Positions 26,130 through 35,704 are shown, counted from the first letter of the stretch. The stretch: 56,180 nt of DNA from Candidatus Sumerlaeaceae bacterium (GCA_026418615.1 JAOAAY010000020.1:1-56180); one strand, 5' to 3'. Program-made: numbers and translations. Notes: generated by a model not told the origin, from the sequence alone.

Positions 26130-27584
26130 ATGAGACGACTCATAGCATGGCGGCTTGGCGCGGCCTTGGTGGTCATGGCGCTGGCGCGGGCGATGTCGGC
26201 TGAACCCCAAACCCTGACCATTACCGACGATCCGGCGCTGGACAGGGCCATGGCCGAGGCGCGGGCCGAGTTTATGGCTGGCAAACCTTTTGACCGCCTC
26301 GACGCGGTGATCCTTGTGGCCCAGCCCGACGGATCATGGAAGCGCGGTTCGCACAATCCGGAGGCGTTGGCCTATCCGGCCAGTTGCGTGAAGTTCCCCT
26401 TTATGGTGGCGGCCATGCACTGGTGCAAAACCAACGGTTTTCCGCCTGACCATCTCGATCACTGCGTCGGGCCGATGGTCCGCGTTTCCGACAATGTCCA
26501 GACAGGTGTTGTTGTGGACATCGTGACGAGCACCACAAACATCGCCGACCTGACGACATCCGCCGATCCGCGGTACGCGGCGTGGTACGAGGCCCGACTC
26601 TATTTCGAAAAATATTTTTCGGAGCGGGGACTTCTGGCAGGTCAGACGCTGGTCCATAAAACTTACCCGACGAATTCGGGAGAGTGGCCTGCCGGAGCGG
26701 AAAAGGTAGCGCGCGAACACCGGGGCATGAACATGATGAAGCCGTCGGCGTCTGCGGAATTGATGGTGCGCGTTGCCAAAGGACTTCTCGAGCCGCAAGC
26801 GCGGGAATATATGATGGGTCTGCTCCAGCACAACCCCTGGAAAGCATCCAGTGTTGCCGGATTCGGGCTGCCGCCCGGATCGCGTTATTTTAACAAGACC
26901 GGTCTGGCGTACGACACGCTCGAAGACATCGCTTACATTGTCCTGCCTAACGGACGCGAGGTCGTGCTGGCGATGTTTTCGAATGCCTTCCGCCCGCCTT
27001 ACTCGCGCGATCCATCGCCCTATGATGGATCGCAACTGGGCGGTTTCGCGGAATTGCTTTTGGAGAAGGCAGGCTTACTCGAGGGATGCCCGCCCAAGGT
27101 TATCGTGGATAATTCCGATCCGGGATTCAGGACTACAGGCGACTGGGAAAAGAGCACCTCGGGAACCGATAAACTTGGCGCCGATTTCATGCGCAAACAG
27201 CGCGGTCGTGCCCTCGCCACGGCCGCATGGGAATTGAGTGTGCCCGAGGCAGGCTACTACGAGGTTTGCGTCCGACAGCCCCAATCAGACGAATACGCCT
27301 CCGATGCTCCTTGGCGGGTCATTCATGCGGATGGCGAGTCCACCTTTAGCCTTGATCAACAAAAAGTGGGCGGGCGGTGGCGGCTTCTCGGGACTTTCCG
27401 TTTCGAGAAAGGGACAGGGCGCGTGGAAGTCTCCGACCGCGTTACCAGCGCCACGCAGTATGTTGTGGCAGACGCCGTGAAGGCGACGCGCTGGCCGGAC
27501 AAAGTGGTCGAGGTACCGGGTCTTGCTGTGCCAGCCCTGCCGCGGCCGTGGGAACCTGCACCGGATACCAAGGAGGTCGAATAG
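26130..27584 (+). CDS. Class A beta-lactamase-like serine hydrolase with golvesin-like domain
   Basis: A signal peptide is followed by a penicillin-recognising serine hydrolase with all three landmark motifs: SCVK (S85, K88), SDN (120-122) and KTG (256-258). The C-terminal 150 residues fit the golvesin/xanthan-lyase binding-domain pattern: VDNSDPGFRTTGDWEKSTSG, ATAAWELSVPEAGYYEVCV, RWRLLGTFRFEKG and YVVADAVKATRWP. A beta-lactamase-like core joined to a glycan- or surface-binding domain suggests a peptidoglycan or cell-wall hydrolase rather than drug resistance. AAGGAGAG precedes ATG 26130. Its stop is one base from the start of the next gene, whose ribosome-binding site AAGGAGG lies in its 3' end. 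Confidence 0.85.
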   Translation: MRRLIAWRLGAALVVMALARAMSAEPQTLTITDDPALDRAMAEARAEFMAGKPFDRLDAVILVAQPDGSWKRGSHNPEALAYPASCVKFPFMVAAMHWCKTNGFPPDHLDHCVGPMVRVSDNVQTGVVVDIVTSTTNIADLTTSADPRYAAWYEARLYFEKYFSERGLLAGQTLVHKTYPTNSGEWPAGAEKVAREHRGMNMMKPSASAELMVRVAKGLLEPQAREYMMGLLQHNPWKASSVAGFGLPPGSRYFNKTGLAYDTLEDIAYIVLPNGREVVLAMFSNAFRPPYSRDPSPYDGSQLGGFAELLLEKAGLLEGCPPKVIVDNSDPGFRTTGDWEKSTSGTDKLGADFMRKQRGRALATAAWELSVPEAGYYEVCVRQPQSDEYASDAPWRVIHADGESTFSLDQQKVGGRWRLLGTFRFEKGTGRVEVSDRVTSATQYVVADAVKATRWPDKVVEVPGLAVPALPRPWEPAPDTKEVE

Positions 27585-27585
27585 C

Positions 27586-28995
27586 ATGCCAAGCGTCGGG
27601 AGAGTGACGGCGCTGGTGGGTGCTGTGGTGGTTATTGCCACCGTGGTCCGCGCCGCAGAAGTCTTTCGCTTCGATGCTTCGGCCACCACCGGACCTGCAG
27701 TTTCGCGGATGTTGTACGGCATGAATGTTGCCCGGTGGGATGATCTCCTCTTTCCCGCCGCTACAAGCCAGATGCTGCTGACCTGCGATCGCGACGCGAT
27801 CGCGAAACTGAAAGACCTGAAGCCGGCCTTTCTGAAATACCCCGGCGGCAACGATGCGGACAGTTATGTGTGGAACGATCCCAAGAACGCTGACAAGGAC
27901 ATGGACACCGAGGAATTTCTCTGGCTGGCCCGCACCTGTGACGCGCCGGGGTTCTTCACGGTGAATTTCACGCAGCCTCCCGCTCTGGCGGCGGAGTGGC
28001 TGCGCTTCGTGAATGTCTTGGGCGGAAGAAAAGGCGCCGTCCCCTATTGGGAGGTTGGCGATGAAGTTTGGGGGCACTGGGCCAAAAGCCATACCACCGG
28101 CGAGGGTTATGGCCGGAAATTTCGCGAGTTTGCTGAGGCCATGCGCCGGGAGGATCCAAGTGTGAAACTGGCGGCCAATCTCGCGCTGGCCGCTGCCGAC
28201 TCGACTTGGACCCGTGAGGCGCTTCGATCGCTGGGCGATTCGTTCGACATGGTGACCATGACCTTCTTCCCGTTGTCACCGCCCGACGAAACGGATGAGG
28301 CCCTATTTCGCTCGCCGGATCAGTACCGACGCATGTTTCGCGAACTGGAGGCGGCCGTCGCCCAAATCTTACCCGGCCGGCCGCGGCCTCAATACTGCCT
28401 TGTGGGGTTTAACAGCACCTCCACCAAGCCCGGGCCACAAACCGTGCAGATGGCGAATGCTGTGTTCATGGCGCAGATGTTCGGCGCCCTCGCAGAGACG
28501 GGGACTGACATGGCCTGCTGGTGGGCATTCCACAACGCGTATCCACAACGCGGGGGCGACTATGGTGTCCTGACCAGCGATGGCAAGAACACGCCGCATT
28601 ATACCTATTGGGTGTTCAAATTGCTGTCGCACGGGTTCCATGGCCGTCTGCTCGCGGCAAATCATGAGGGGCCGGTCGAGTTCTACGCTACGCAGCACGG
28701 CGAGGGAGACGGCTTGTGTCTCGTGGTGATCAACACGGCGACTACTTCGTCAGCAGGTGTTCGGGTCGAGGTTTCCGGGCTGAGTGACCGGTTCCTCGCG
28801 CCCGGTGGTCCCCAGCCGTTCGATATGGTGACATCCGGGCCGGCAGCGGCGGTGACGGAGCACCGAGCCGAAGTCACGCCGTCAGGGGCAGGGGCGTTGA
28901 CCGTTGCGTTTCCGGAACTTCCGGGCTACTCCGTCTCCGTCATGGTGTTGAAACCGGCAGCGCGCGCCGTGAATGCTTCCGAGAAGTCCGGATAA
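27586..28995 (+). CDS. GH51-like secreted protein, nucleophile apparently missing
   Basis: A 469-residue protein with a signal peptide (VTALVGAVVVIATVVRAAEV) and a TIM barrel resembling alpha-L-arabinofuranosidases. LKYPGGNDADSYVWNDP matches the family's YPGG(N)..D.Y.W strand, and PYWEVGDEVWG corresponds to the GNE acid/base motif with E160 kept. At the position expected for the nucleophile (usually VxE(W/F)NS) the sequence reads YCLVGFNSTSTKPG, with Gly274. It may therefore be a non-catalytic glycan-binding relative, or the nucleophile lies elsewhere. The C-terminal beta domain ends AFPELPGYSVSVMVLKP. It is translated from a ribosome-binding site inside the previous gene. Confidence 0.78.
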   Translation: MPSVGRVTALVGAVVVIATVVRAAEVFRFDASATTGPAVSRMLYGMNVARWDDLLFPAATSQMLLTCDRDAIAKLKDLKPAFLKYPGGNDADSYVWNDPKNADKDMDTEEFLWLARTCDAPGFFTVNFTQPPALAAEWLRFVNVLGGRKGAVPYWEVGDEVWGHWAKSHTTGEGYGRKFREFAEAMRREDPSVKLAANLALAAADSTWTREALRSLGDSFDMVTMTFFPLSPPDETDEALFRSPDQYRRMFRELEAAVAQILPGRPRPQYCLVGFNSTSTKPGPQTVQMANAVFMAQMFGALAETGTDMACWWAFHNAYPQRGGDYGVLTSDGKNTPHYTYWVFKLLSHGFHGRLLAANHEGPVEFYATQHGEGDGLCLVVINTATTSSAGVRVEVSGLSDRFLAPGGPQPFDMVTSGPAAAVTEHRAEVTPSGAGALTVAFPELPGYSVSVMVLKPAARAVNASEKSG

Positions 28996-29047
28996 AGCAT
29001 GCTTCGATGCCATGACGAGTCGTTGAATTTGTGGAGTGGGTGGCGGA

Positions 29048-30022
29048 ATGGCAATAACTACATTTGACTTTGAAAAACCCCTGCTCGAACTGGAGCAGAA
29101 ACTGGCGGAGGCCGAGCAGGCCGAACCGCGCGATGATGCCATGCTGGCCCAACTTCGCGAGGAACTCGAACGCCGCCAGCGTGAGATTTACTCGCAATTG
29201 TCGCCGTGGCAGCGGGTTCTGGTGGCGCGTCATCAGGACCGCCCGCACTCGCTGGATTATGTCAAGGCCATGATGACGGACTTCATCGAGATTCATGGCG
29301 ATCGGGCTTTTGGCGATGACCAGGCCATGGTGTGCGGTTTTGCAACTTTTCGCGGTCGTCCGCTCGCGGTGGTGGCGCAACAGAAGGGACGCGACACGAA
29401 AGAAAATCTGATGCGCAACTGGGGCATGAGCCATCCGGAGGGCTATCGCAAAGCCCTTCGTGTGATGCGGCTTGCGGAGAAGTTCCGTTTGCCGATCGTC
29501 GTGTTCATTGATACTCCCGGTGCATTCCCCGGGATCGGAGCCGAAGAGCGCGGGCAAGCCGAGGCCATCGCGCGCAACATTCGGGATATGTTCACGATCG
29601 AAGTCCCGATCATCTGCGTGGTTGTCGGCGAGGGCGCCAGCGGCGGTGCGCTCGGCGTGGGAGTCGGCGATACGATCCTGATGCTGGAAAACTCCTGGTA
29701 CTGCGTCATTTCACCTGAGGGCTGTGCAGCCATTTTGTGGAAAGATCGGGGTCAGGCAGAACGGGCGGCGGAGCAATTGAAATTGACCCCGCCCGACCTC
29801 ATGGAACTGGGCATCATTGACGAGATCATCCCCGAACCGCTGGGGGGCGCTCATAAGCGCCCCGAGGACACCTACGCCAATGTGGCCGCGGCGTTGGAGC
29901 GGTGGATGGCTCAGTTAACCGCTGTGCCGGTTGATGAACTGATCGAGCGGCGCTATCAAAAGTATCGCTCCATGGGCCGCTTCGTGGATACGACCGTGGA
30001 TACAGACGCGGAAACGCTGTGA
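29048..30022 (+). CDS. accA: Acetyl-CoA carboxylase carboxyltransferase subunit alpha
   Basis: AccA and AccD form the carboxyltransferase that moves CO2 from biotin to acetyl-CoA, the first step of fatty acid synthesis. Family hallmarks are the N-terminal coiled-coil DFEKPLLELEQKLAE, ARHQDRPHSLDYVKAM, FIEIHGDRAFGDDQAM, IDTPGAFPGIGAEERGQAEA, VVGEGASGGALGVG and SPEGCAAILWKD. The length of 324 is standard. ATG 29048 is preferred over GTG 29036. accD is not in the window, and no neighbour shares the pathway. Confidence 0.96.
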   Translation: MAITTFDFEKPLLELEQKLAEAEQAEPRDDAMLAQLREELERRQREIYSQLSPWQRVLVARHQDRPHSLDYVKAMMTDFIEIHGDRAFGDDQAMVCGFATFRGRPLAVVAQQKGRDTKENLMRNWGMSHPEGYRKALRVMRLAEKFRLPIVVFIDTPGAFPGIGAEERGQAEAIARNIRDMFTIEVPIICVVVGEGASGGALGVGVGDTILMLENSWYCVISPEGCAAILWKDRGQAERAAEQLKLTPPDLMELGIIDEIIPEPLGGAHKRPEDTYANVAAALERWMAQLTAVPVDELIERRYQKYRSMGRFVDTTVDTDAETL

Positions 30023-30151
30023 CTGCTGCTCAGGCATGACCGATCGCATCGCTGCGAGGCCAATTCTGTTTGCACTTTACTGAGCATTTTCTTTTAGGTG
30101 CCCGCGATTTGATTACAAATGCGAGGTGCCGGCCGATCTGGGGTGATCTAC

Positions 30152-31555
30152 ATGCGCGATGACGGAAAAGAATTAATCGATCTGGCTCTGCGCCATGGTG
30201 TCATATCGGCTTCGCAGGCCAAGTTGCTGCTCGACGAACTCGAGATGTTTCCCGGGCAGAAGGTCGGCAACATCATGCTGAAACGCCAGTTTATTACGGC
30301 CCAACAGTTGATGGATTTGCAGGCTCTGGCTGCCGGGACGGGCACGAGTGGCACCAGATCGGGCGGGAGTCTTTCCTCCACACGCTTTGGCCGCAATGTG
30401 GCTGCACACGGTTCGCCGCTGTCGCGGCGCAGCGGCACGGGCGACTCGTCGCTGAACATCAGTCGGGTGAACCTTAGCCGCCGGTTGCCGGAGGAGCGCA
30501 AACTTTTCGATTACATCCGGTTTGCGGCGGAGCGGCATTGTACCGACCTGCACCTCGTCATCGGGCGCCCTCCTTTTGTCCGACAGGCCGGGGAAATCCA
30601 TTACCTGAAGGACGAGCCCCTGACGGCCAAGGCCTGCGAGGCGCTCAACTTTTCGGTTCTTGATGCAACGCAGCGCGACGAATTGCTTGCCGAGAAACAA
30701 CTGGACTTTGGCCTGCAAGTTCCCGGCGCAGGCCGTGTGCGCGGCAACATCTGCCGTCAGCGTCTTGGTTGGGAGGGGGCCTACCGCATCTTTCCGCCGC
30801 GACTGCGGAGTTTCGAAGAATTGGGTCTGCCGCCGGTGCTCAAGCGGCTCGCCGATTACAGTGAGGGGCTTATTCTCGTCACCGGCAGCGTTGGTAGCGG
30901 TAAGAACACAACGGTGGCCGCGATGATTGAGCATATCAACCGCACGCGCGACGAACACATCGTCACGGTCGAAGATCCCATCGAATATGTGTTCGAGCCG
31001 GTGCGGTGTTCCATCACCCAGCGTGAGATCGGGCTGCACTCGCAAAGTTTTGCTGTGGCCCTGCGTGCGGCATTGCGGCAGGATCCGGATATCATTTTTG
31101 TTGGAGAGATGCGCGACCTCGAGACCATCTCCATCGCCATCACCGCCGCCGAGACCGGTCATCTGGTGTTTGGCACCTTACACACGAGTTCCGCCGCACG
31201 CACCGTCGGGCGCATCGTCAATGCCTATCCGCCCGAGCAGCGGGCTCAGGTTTGCATGATGGTCGCGGACTCCCTCCGCGGCATTGTCGCGCAGCACCTG
31301 ATCCCGCGGCGCGACGGCAAAGGCGTAGCGCTCGCGCAGGAAATCCTGATCGTCACACCTGGCGTGGCTCAGGCCATCAAGGATGGCAAGACGCACCAGT
31401 TGGTGTCGCTCATGCAGGCAGGCAAGAAGTTAGGCATGAAAACCATGGACGAAAGCCTCGCCGAATTGGTCGAGAGAGGCATCATTTCAGGCCGGGAGGC
31501 GTACATGCGGGCTGAGAGCAAAGCCATGTTCGAGTCAGTGCGCGACAATAAGTAA
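30152..31555 (+). CDS. PilT/PilB-family pilus ATPase with altered Walker A
   Basis: A 467-residue secretion ATPase. An N-terminal helical domain (LIDLALRHGVISASQAKLLL, IMLKRQFITAQQLMDL) resembles the MshEN/GspE N-domain and is joined by a Ser/Gly/Arg linker to a PilT-like core. The Walker A loop reads VTGSVGSGKNTT, with Asn252 in place of the Ser or Thr that binds magnesium. The Asp box (TVEDPIEYVFE), Walker B (DIIFVGEMRD) and His box (VFGTLHTSSAA) are intact. ATG 30152 is chosen because GGGGTGAT stands four bases upstream. The neighbouring pilT has a normal loop, so the two may act together as a hetero-pair (compare PilT/PilU). Confidence 0.88.
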   Translation: MRDDGKELIDLALRHGVISASQAKLLLDELEMFPGQKVGNIMLKRQFITAQQLMDLQALAAGTGTSGTRSGGSLSSTRFGRNVAAHGSPLSRRSGTGDSSLNISRVNLSRRLPEERKLFDYIRFAAERHCTDLHLVIGRPPFVRQAGEIHYLKDEPLTAKACEALNFSVLDATQRDELLAEKQLDFGLQVPGAGRVRGNICRQRLGWEGAYRIFPPRLRSFEELGLPPVLKRLADYSEGLILVTGSVGSGKNTTVAAMIEHINRTRDEHIVTVEDPIEYVFEPVRCSITQREIGLHSQSFAVALRAALRQDPDIIFVGEMRDLETISIAITAAETGHLVFGTLHTSSAARTVGRIVNAYPPEQRAQVCMMVADSLRGIVAQHLIPRRDGKGVALAQEILIVTPGVAQAIKDGKTHQLVSLMQAGKKLGMKTMDESLAELVERGIISGREAYMRAESKAMFESVRDNK

Positions 31556-31579
31556 TCGGGAAGGGTTCAGCGCGACACC

Positions 31580-32650
31580 ATGCCGGCAATTGATCCATTG
31601 TTCGAGGCCGTGGTCGCTGATGGCGCCAGCGACCTGCACCTTCATGTGGGGCGCGAGCCGCATTACCGCGTGAATGGCAGCCTTGTCAAGATGCCGCGCC
31701 AGCGTGTGCTCACGGAGGCCGGCCTCGTCAGCATGCTGCTCGAAATTTGTCCGCCCGAGCGGTGGGAAGCCTTTGCGTCATCGGGCGACCTCGATTTTGC
31801 CTATGCGTGGCGCGACGGATTGCGCTTTCGCGTCAATTACCGGCTCAGCCGCGAAGGCTGCGGGGCGGTCTTTCGGCTCATCCCGAATAAGATCCAATCC
31901 CTTGAGGCGATTGGCGCGCCGCCGGCTCTCAAACAGTTTGCCCTCTTTCGGTCGGGGCTTGTGCTGGTCACGGGCCCCACTGGTTCAGGCAAAAGCACGA
32001 CTCTGGCTGCATTAATTGATTACATCAATTCGACCGAGCGCCGGTTCATCCTGACGATCGAGGATCCCATCGAATTCATCCACCAAAACAAGGAAAGCAC
32101 CATTTCGCAACGGGAAGTCGGGACAGATGTAGAGAGTTTTAGTGCCGCGTTGCGCAACGCCGTGCGGCAAGATGTGCAAGTGGTGCTTGTGGGGGAGATG
32201 CGCGACCTCGAAACGGTCCGGCTCGCGATCACGGCCGCCGAGATGGGCATGCTGGTTTATGCCACGATGCACACTAACAGCGCCATCAAGACCATTGATC
32301 GCATTGTGGATATTTTTCCAGCGGATGAACAGGCCAATATGCGCGAGAGCCTCGCAGTGAGCCTCCGAGCCGTGTGCAGTCAGCGGTTGCTCAAGCGCAC
32401 TGACGGACGCGGGCGGGTGGCAGCGCACGAAATCCTCATTCAGACGCCGGCCGTTTCCAATCTGATCCGCGAGAACAAGACGATTCAAATCAACCAAGTC
32501 ATTCTTTCCAACCGGGCGATGGGCATGCAACTCCTTGACGATCAGTTGCTCATGCTGGCACGCAGCGGCGTGATCACCGGCGAGGACGCCTACCGCAAGG
32601 CCGACAACAAGGAACCCTTCCGGGAGTTTGCCCCGGAGGGTCGGCTCTGA
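31580..32650 (+). CDS. pilT: Twitching motility ATPase PilT
   Basis: A canonical 356-residue retraction ATPase: SDLHLHVGREPHYRVNG N-domain, Walker A LVTGPTGSGKSTTLAAL, Asp box TIEDPIEFIHQNKES, Walker B VVLVGEMRDLETV and His box VYATMHTNSAI. A hexamer of this type drives pilus retraction at the inner membrane. It follows its paralogue by 24 bases on the same strand and is convergent with valS, 16 bases away, with no terminator visible between them. Because it begins directly with the PilT N-domain and lacks the MshEN-like part, it is clearly the PilT-like member. Confidence 0.93.
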   Translation: MPAIDPLFEAVVADGASDLHLHVGREPHYRVNGSLVKMPRQRVLTEAGLVSMLLEICPPERWEAFASSGDLDFAYAWRDGLRFRVNYRLSREGCGAVFRLIPNKIQSLEAIGAPPALKQFALFRSGLVLVTGPTGSGKSTTLAALIDYINSTERRFILTIEDPIEFIHQNKESTISQREVGTDVESFSAALRNAVRQDVQVVLVGEMRDLETVRLAITAAEMGMLVYATMHTNSAIKTIDRIVDIFPADEQANMRESLAVSLRAVCSQRLLKRTDGRGRVAAHEILIQTPAVSNLIRENKTIQINQVILSNRAMGMQLLDDQLLMLARSGVITGEDAYRKADNKEPFREFAPEGRL

Positions 32651-32666
32651 GGGGCCAGCCGCACGA

Positions 32667-35396
32667 TTAATTTTCCATCTTCTGCAAGCGCGCGGTGAGC
32701 GAAGCCAGTTCCTGGTCGAGGCGAACGAGTTTCTCGCGTTCCTTTTCAATGACGGCAGGCGGCGCTTTGCTGACAAAGGATTCATTGGCAAGTTTCGCCT
32801 CCTGACGCGCGCGATCTGCCGCCGTCTTGTCCCGCTCCTTGCGCAACCGTTCAATCTCGGCGCGCCGCAGGTCCTCCGGCAACTCGACATAGACAGTAAT
32901 CCCGTCGAGGTTGGCCGATGCGGAGAATCGGGCTGGTTCGATCCCAGTCCCGACGCGGAACTCATTGACGCGGCTGAGGGTTCGGAAGAACGCCTCGTGG
33001 GAGCGCAGCAGTTGGGCGACGCGCCCGTCCGCAGCGTCCACGGCCACATTGGCGGGGGTGCCGGGCGGCACTTTGAGTTCTCCGCGCACATTGCGCACAG
33101 CGTGGATCACCTGTTGCAGCGTCTGCATGTCGCGCTCGGCGACTGGATCCCGGAACGATTCGGGAACTTTTGCCAGCCACGGTGCCACCATCAGATGGGG
33201 TGCGGCGAACGCCTCCAGTGCTGCGGCACCCAAGGTGCCAGCCGGGGCCTTGGCACCTCCCCACTTGGATTTCATCGCGGACCACAGTTCCTCGGTGATG
33301 AACGGACAGACGGGATGCAGCAGGCGCAGCGTCCCCTCCAAGACCGTTACCAAGAGCCCCTGACAGACGCGGCGCGCGGACTCGTTGTCCTTCGCGTAGA
33401 GCCGCGGTTTGACCAGTTCCAGGTAATAGTCACAGAAATCGCGCCAGAAGAAATCATAAATGGAATGGACAATCATGTCAAATTGAAATCCATCGAGAGC
33501 CGCATTGACCTTGCCAACTGTTTCCGTGAAACGGCTGAGGATCCAGCGATCCTCGAGAGGCAGTGCGGCCCGGGCTTGCGGATCTTCGGGGCCTGCGGTT
33601 GCGAGGATTTCGGGCGAGAGGTCTTCCACAGTGCCAAATACGAGCCGGGCGGCATTCCATAACTTGTTCATGAAATTACGATTGGTCTCGCACTGCTTGA
33701 CGCTGAAGGCGATGTACTGCTCGCGCGTGGCGTCCTCGCACAGGGTGTAGCGCAAGGCGTCCGTGCCATACTCGGCCATGAGTTCGCGCGGGTCGAGCGC
33801 GTTGCCTTTGGATTTGGACATCTTTTTGCCGTGTTCGTCCGCCACGACGGGATTGAAGTAGACATCGCGGAACGGCACCTCGCGCATGAAATAAAGTCCC
33901 ATCATGATCATGCGGGCGACCCAGAAAAAGAGAATCTCCTTGCCCGTGACCAAGGTGTCGGTCGGGTAAAAGACTTTGAGATCCTTGGTGTCGTCAGGCC
34001 ACCCAAGCGTCGAGAACGGCCACAGGGCGCTCGAGAACCAGGTGTCGAGCACATCTTCGTCCTGGACCCACTGGCCGGTCTGGAAGCGCGGTTCGTCGGG
34101 CAGGTGCTCTTCGGCGGAGACAAAGATTTCCCCGTCCGGTCCATACCACGCGGGAATACGGTGGCCCCACCACAGTTGGCGCGAGATCGGCCAGTCGCGC
34201 ACATTGTCAAGCCAGTGGAAATACTCCTTCTCACGGGCCTTTGGGGTGAAGCGCACGCGGCCGTCCTCCACGGCCTTGCGGGCAGGTTCGGCCAGAGGCC
34301 GCATTTTCACGAACCACTGCAGCGAGATATACGGCTCGATGACCGTGGCGCACCGGTAGCAGGTTCCCACGCGCTGGGCGTAATCCTCGATCTTTTCCAC
34401 CAGGCCCTGCGCCTCGAGGTCTGACACAATGCGTCTGCGCGCCTCGTAACGGTCGAGTCCCCGGTAAGCGGGCGGAGCGTTGTCGTTAATGCGTCCGTCG
34501 GGCGTGAGGATGTTGATCTCTTCCAAGCCGTGGCGCTTGCCCGCCTGATAATCGTTTGGGTCATGAGCCGGCGTGATTTTCACCATGCCGGTTCCGAAAT
34601 GCCTGTCCACGAAATCATCGGTGATGATCGGGATGCGCCGTTGGGCCAGCGGCAGGATGACATGGCGTCCAATCCAGTCGCGGTAGCGTTCGTCCGAGGG
34701 ATTGACGGCCACCGCACTGTCGCCCAGCATGGTTTCAGGTCGGGTTGTGGCCACCACGGCGAATTGCCCCGGCATTCCTTCGACGGGGTAACGCAAATGC
34801 CAGAGTTTGCCGGCCCGGTCGGCGTAATCCACCTCGTCGTCGGCCAAGGTGGTTTGGCAGCGTGGGCACCAATTGACGAGATAGTTCCCTTTATAGATGA
34901 GTCCGTCGTCATACAAACGCTTGAAAACCGTGCGGACTGCCTTGGAAAGACCGGCGTCCATCGTGAAGCGTTCGCGCTGCCAGTCGCACGAGCATCCCAT
35001 GAGTTTCAGTTGCTCGATGATGGTGCTGCCGTGGTGTTCCTTCCATTCCCAGACGCGCTCGAGGAATTTCTCGCGGCCGAGTTGCTGACGGGTCAGCCCC
35101 TCCTGCATAAGGGCGCGTTCAACGACAAACTGGGTGGCGATGGAGGCGTGGTCGGTTCCCGGCAGCCACAGCGCGTTGAAACCGGCCATGCGTTTCCAGC
35201 GGATGAGAATGTCCTGCAGCGTATTGTTCAGGGCGTGGCCCATGTGCAGGATGCCCGTGATGTTGGGCGGCGGGATCACAATCGTATACGGGGGCGCCGT
35301 CGAATTCTCGTCGGCATGGCCGTAGCCTCGTGAGGTCCACTCGCGAAGCCACTTCTGCTCGGTGCTTGTCGGATCGTAGCGTGGCGACAGTTCCAT
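32667..35396 (-). CDS. valS: Valine--tRNA ligase
   Basis: A class I aminoacyl-tRNA synthetase charging tRNA-Val. The HIGH motif appears as PPNITGILHMGHALNN and KMSKS as KKMSKSKGNALDP. The editing (CP1) domain carries TTRPETMLGDSAVAVNP, the anticodon-binding domain lies around ENRKFMNK-like NRNFMNKLWNAAR, and the C-terminal coiled coil ends ELASLTARLQKMEN. The length of 909 is normal. ATG 35396 is chosen because it starts at MELSPRYDPTSTEQKW, the family's usual beginning. No T-box leader is seen upstream; the 308-bp gap to the divergent pilMN gene shows no other gene. Confidence 0.97.
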   Translation of the reverse strand: MELSPRYDPTSTEQKWLREWTSRGYGHADENSTAPPYTIVIPPPNITGILHMGHALNNTLQDILIRWKRMAGFNALWLPGTDHASIATQFVVERALMQEGLTRQQLGREKFLERVWEWKEHHGSTIIEQLKLMGCSCDWQRERFTMDAGLSKAVRTVFKRLYDDGLIYKGNYLVNWCPRCQTTLADDEVDYADRAGKLWHLRYPVEGMPGQFAVVATTRPETMLGDSAVAVNPSDERYRDWIGRHVILPLAQRRIPIITDDFVDRHFGTGMVKITPAHDPNDYQAGKRHGLEEINILTPDGRINDNAPPAYRGLDRYEARRRIVSDLEAQGLVEKIEDYAQRVGTCYRCATVIEPYISLQWFVKMRPLAEPARKAVEDGRVRFTPKAREKEYFHWLDNVRDWPISRQLWWGHRIPAWYGPDGEIFVSAEEHLPDEPRFQTGQWVQDEDVLDTWFSSALWPFSTLGWPDDTKDLKVFYPTDTLVTGKEILFFWVARMIMMGLYFMREVPFRDVYFNPVVADEHGKKMSKSKGNALDPRELMAEYGTDALRYTLCEDATREQYIAFSVKQCETNRNFMNKLWNAARLVFGTVEDLSPEILATAGPEDPQARAALPLEDRWILSRFTETVGKVNAALDGFQFDMIVHSIYDFFWRDFCDYYLELVKPRLYAKDNESARRVCQGLLVTVLEGTLRLLHPVCPFITEELWSAMKSKWGGAKAPAGTLGAAALEAFAAPHLMVAPWLAKVPESFRDPVAERDMQTLQQVIHAVRNVRGELKVPPGTPANVAVDAADGRVAQLLRSHEAFFRTLSRVNEFRVGTGIEPARFSASANLDGITVYVELPEDLRRAEIERLRKERDKTAADRARQEAKLANESFVSKAPPAVIEKEREKLVRLDQELASLTARLQKMEN

Positions 35397-35704
35397 GTTT
35401 TCTATGTTCACCCGACTCGTAAGAGATGGCGGTTTTGTCCGGGCAGCAGACCTCAGGTTGCAAGCCCAGATGCGCGGTCTCGAGAGGCGTGTTCTGACTT
35501 GCAAGTGCCCTGTAGGCCGCACAAGTCATATTCCATGATTTCGGCGAGGTTTGCACGGGCGGTCCGTTCCGGGCATCTCGTCGGGGTGAGGTCTGTCCAT
35601 TCCGGATCGGTACCCCATGGGCGGTTTGGGTTGGACATCGGGGCCGTAGGGGTTCAAGAATTGAGTGTTGTGCCATTTTTGGGCGGAGGACTGCAGGGAG
35701 CAGC
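35397..35704. other. Divergent intergenic region between valS and the pilus cluster
   Basis: No gene is supported here. It must hold the promoters of valS (minus) and the pilMN operon (plus), but I see no clear consensus -35/-10 pair on either strand. No T-box antiterminator sequence is present on the valS side. GGAGGAC and GGGAGCAGC lie just before the pilMN start. Confidence 0.5.

Noticed and set aside
35397..35704. T-box leader for valS
   Set aside because: No antiterminator consensus (AGGGTGG..ACCGCG) or terminator hairpin is present on the minus strand.
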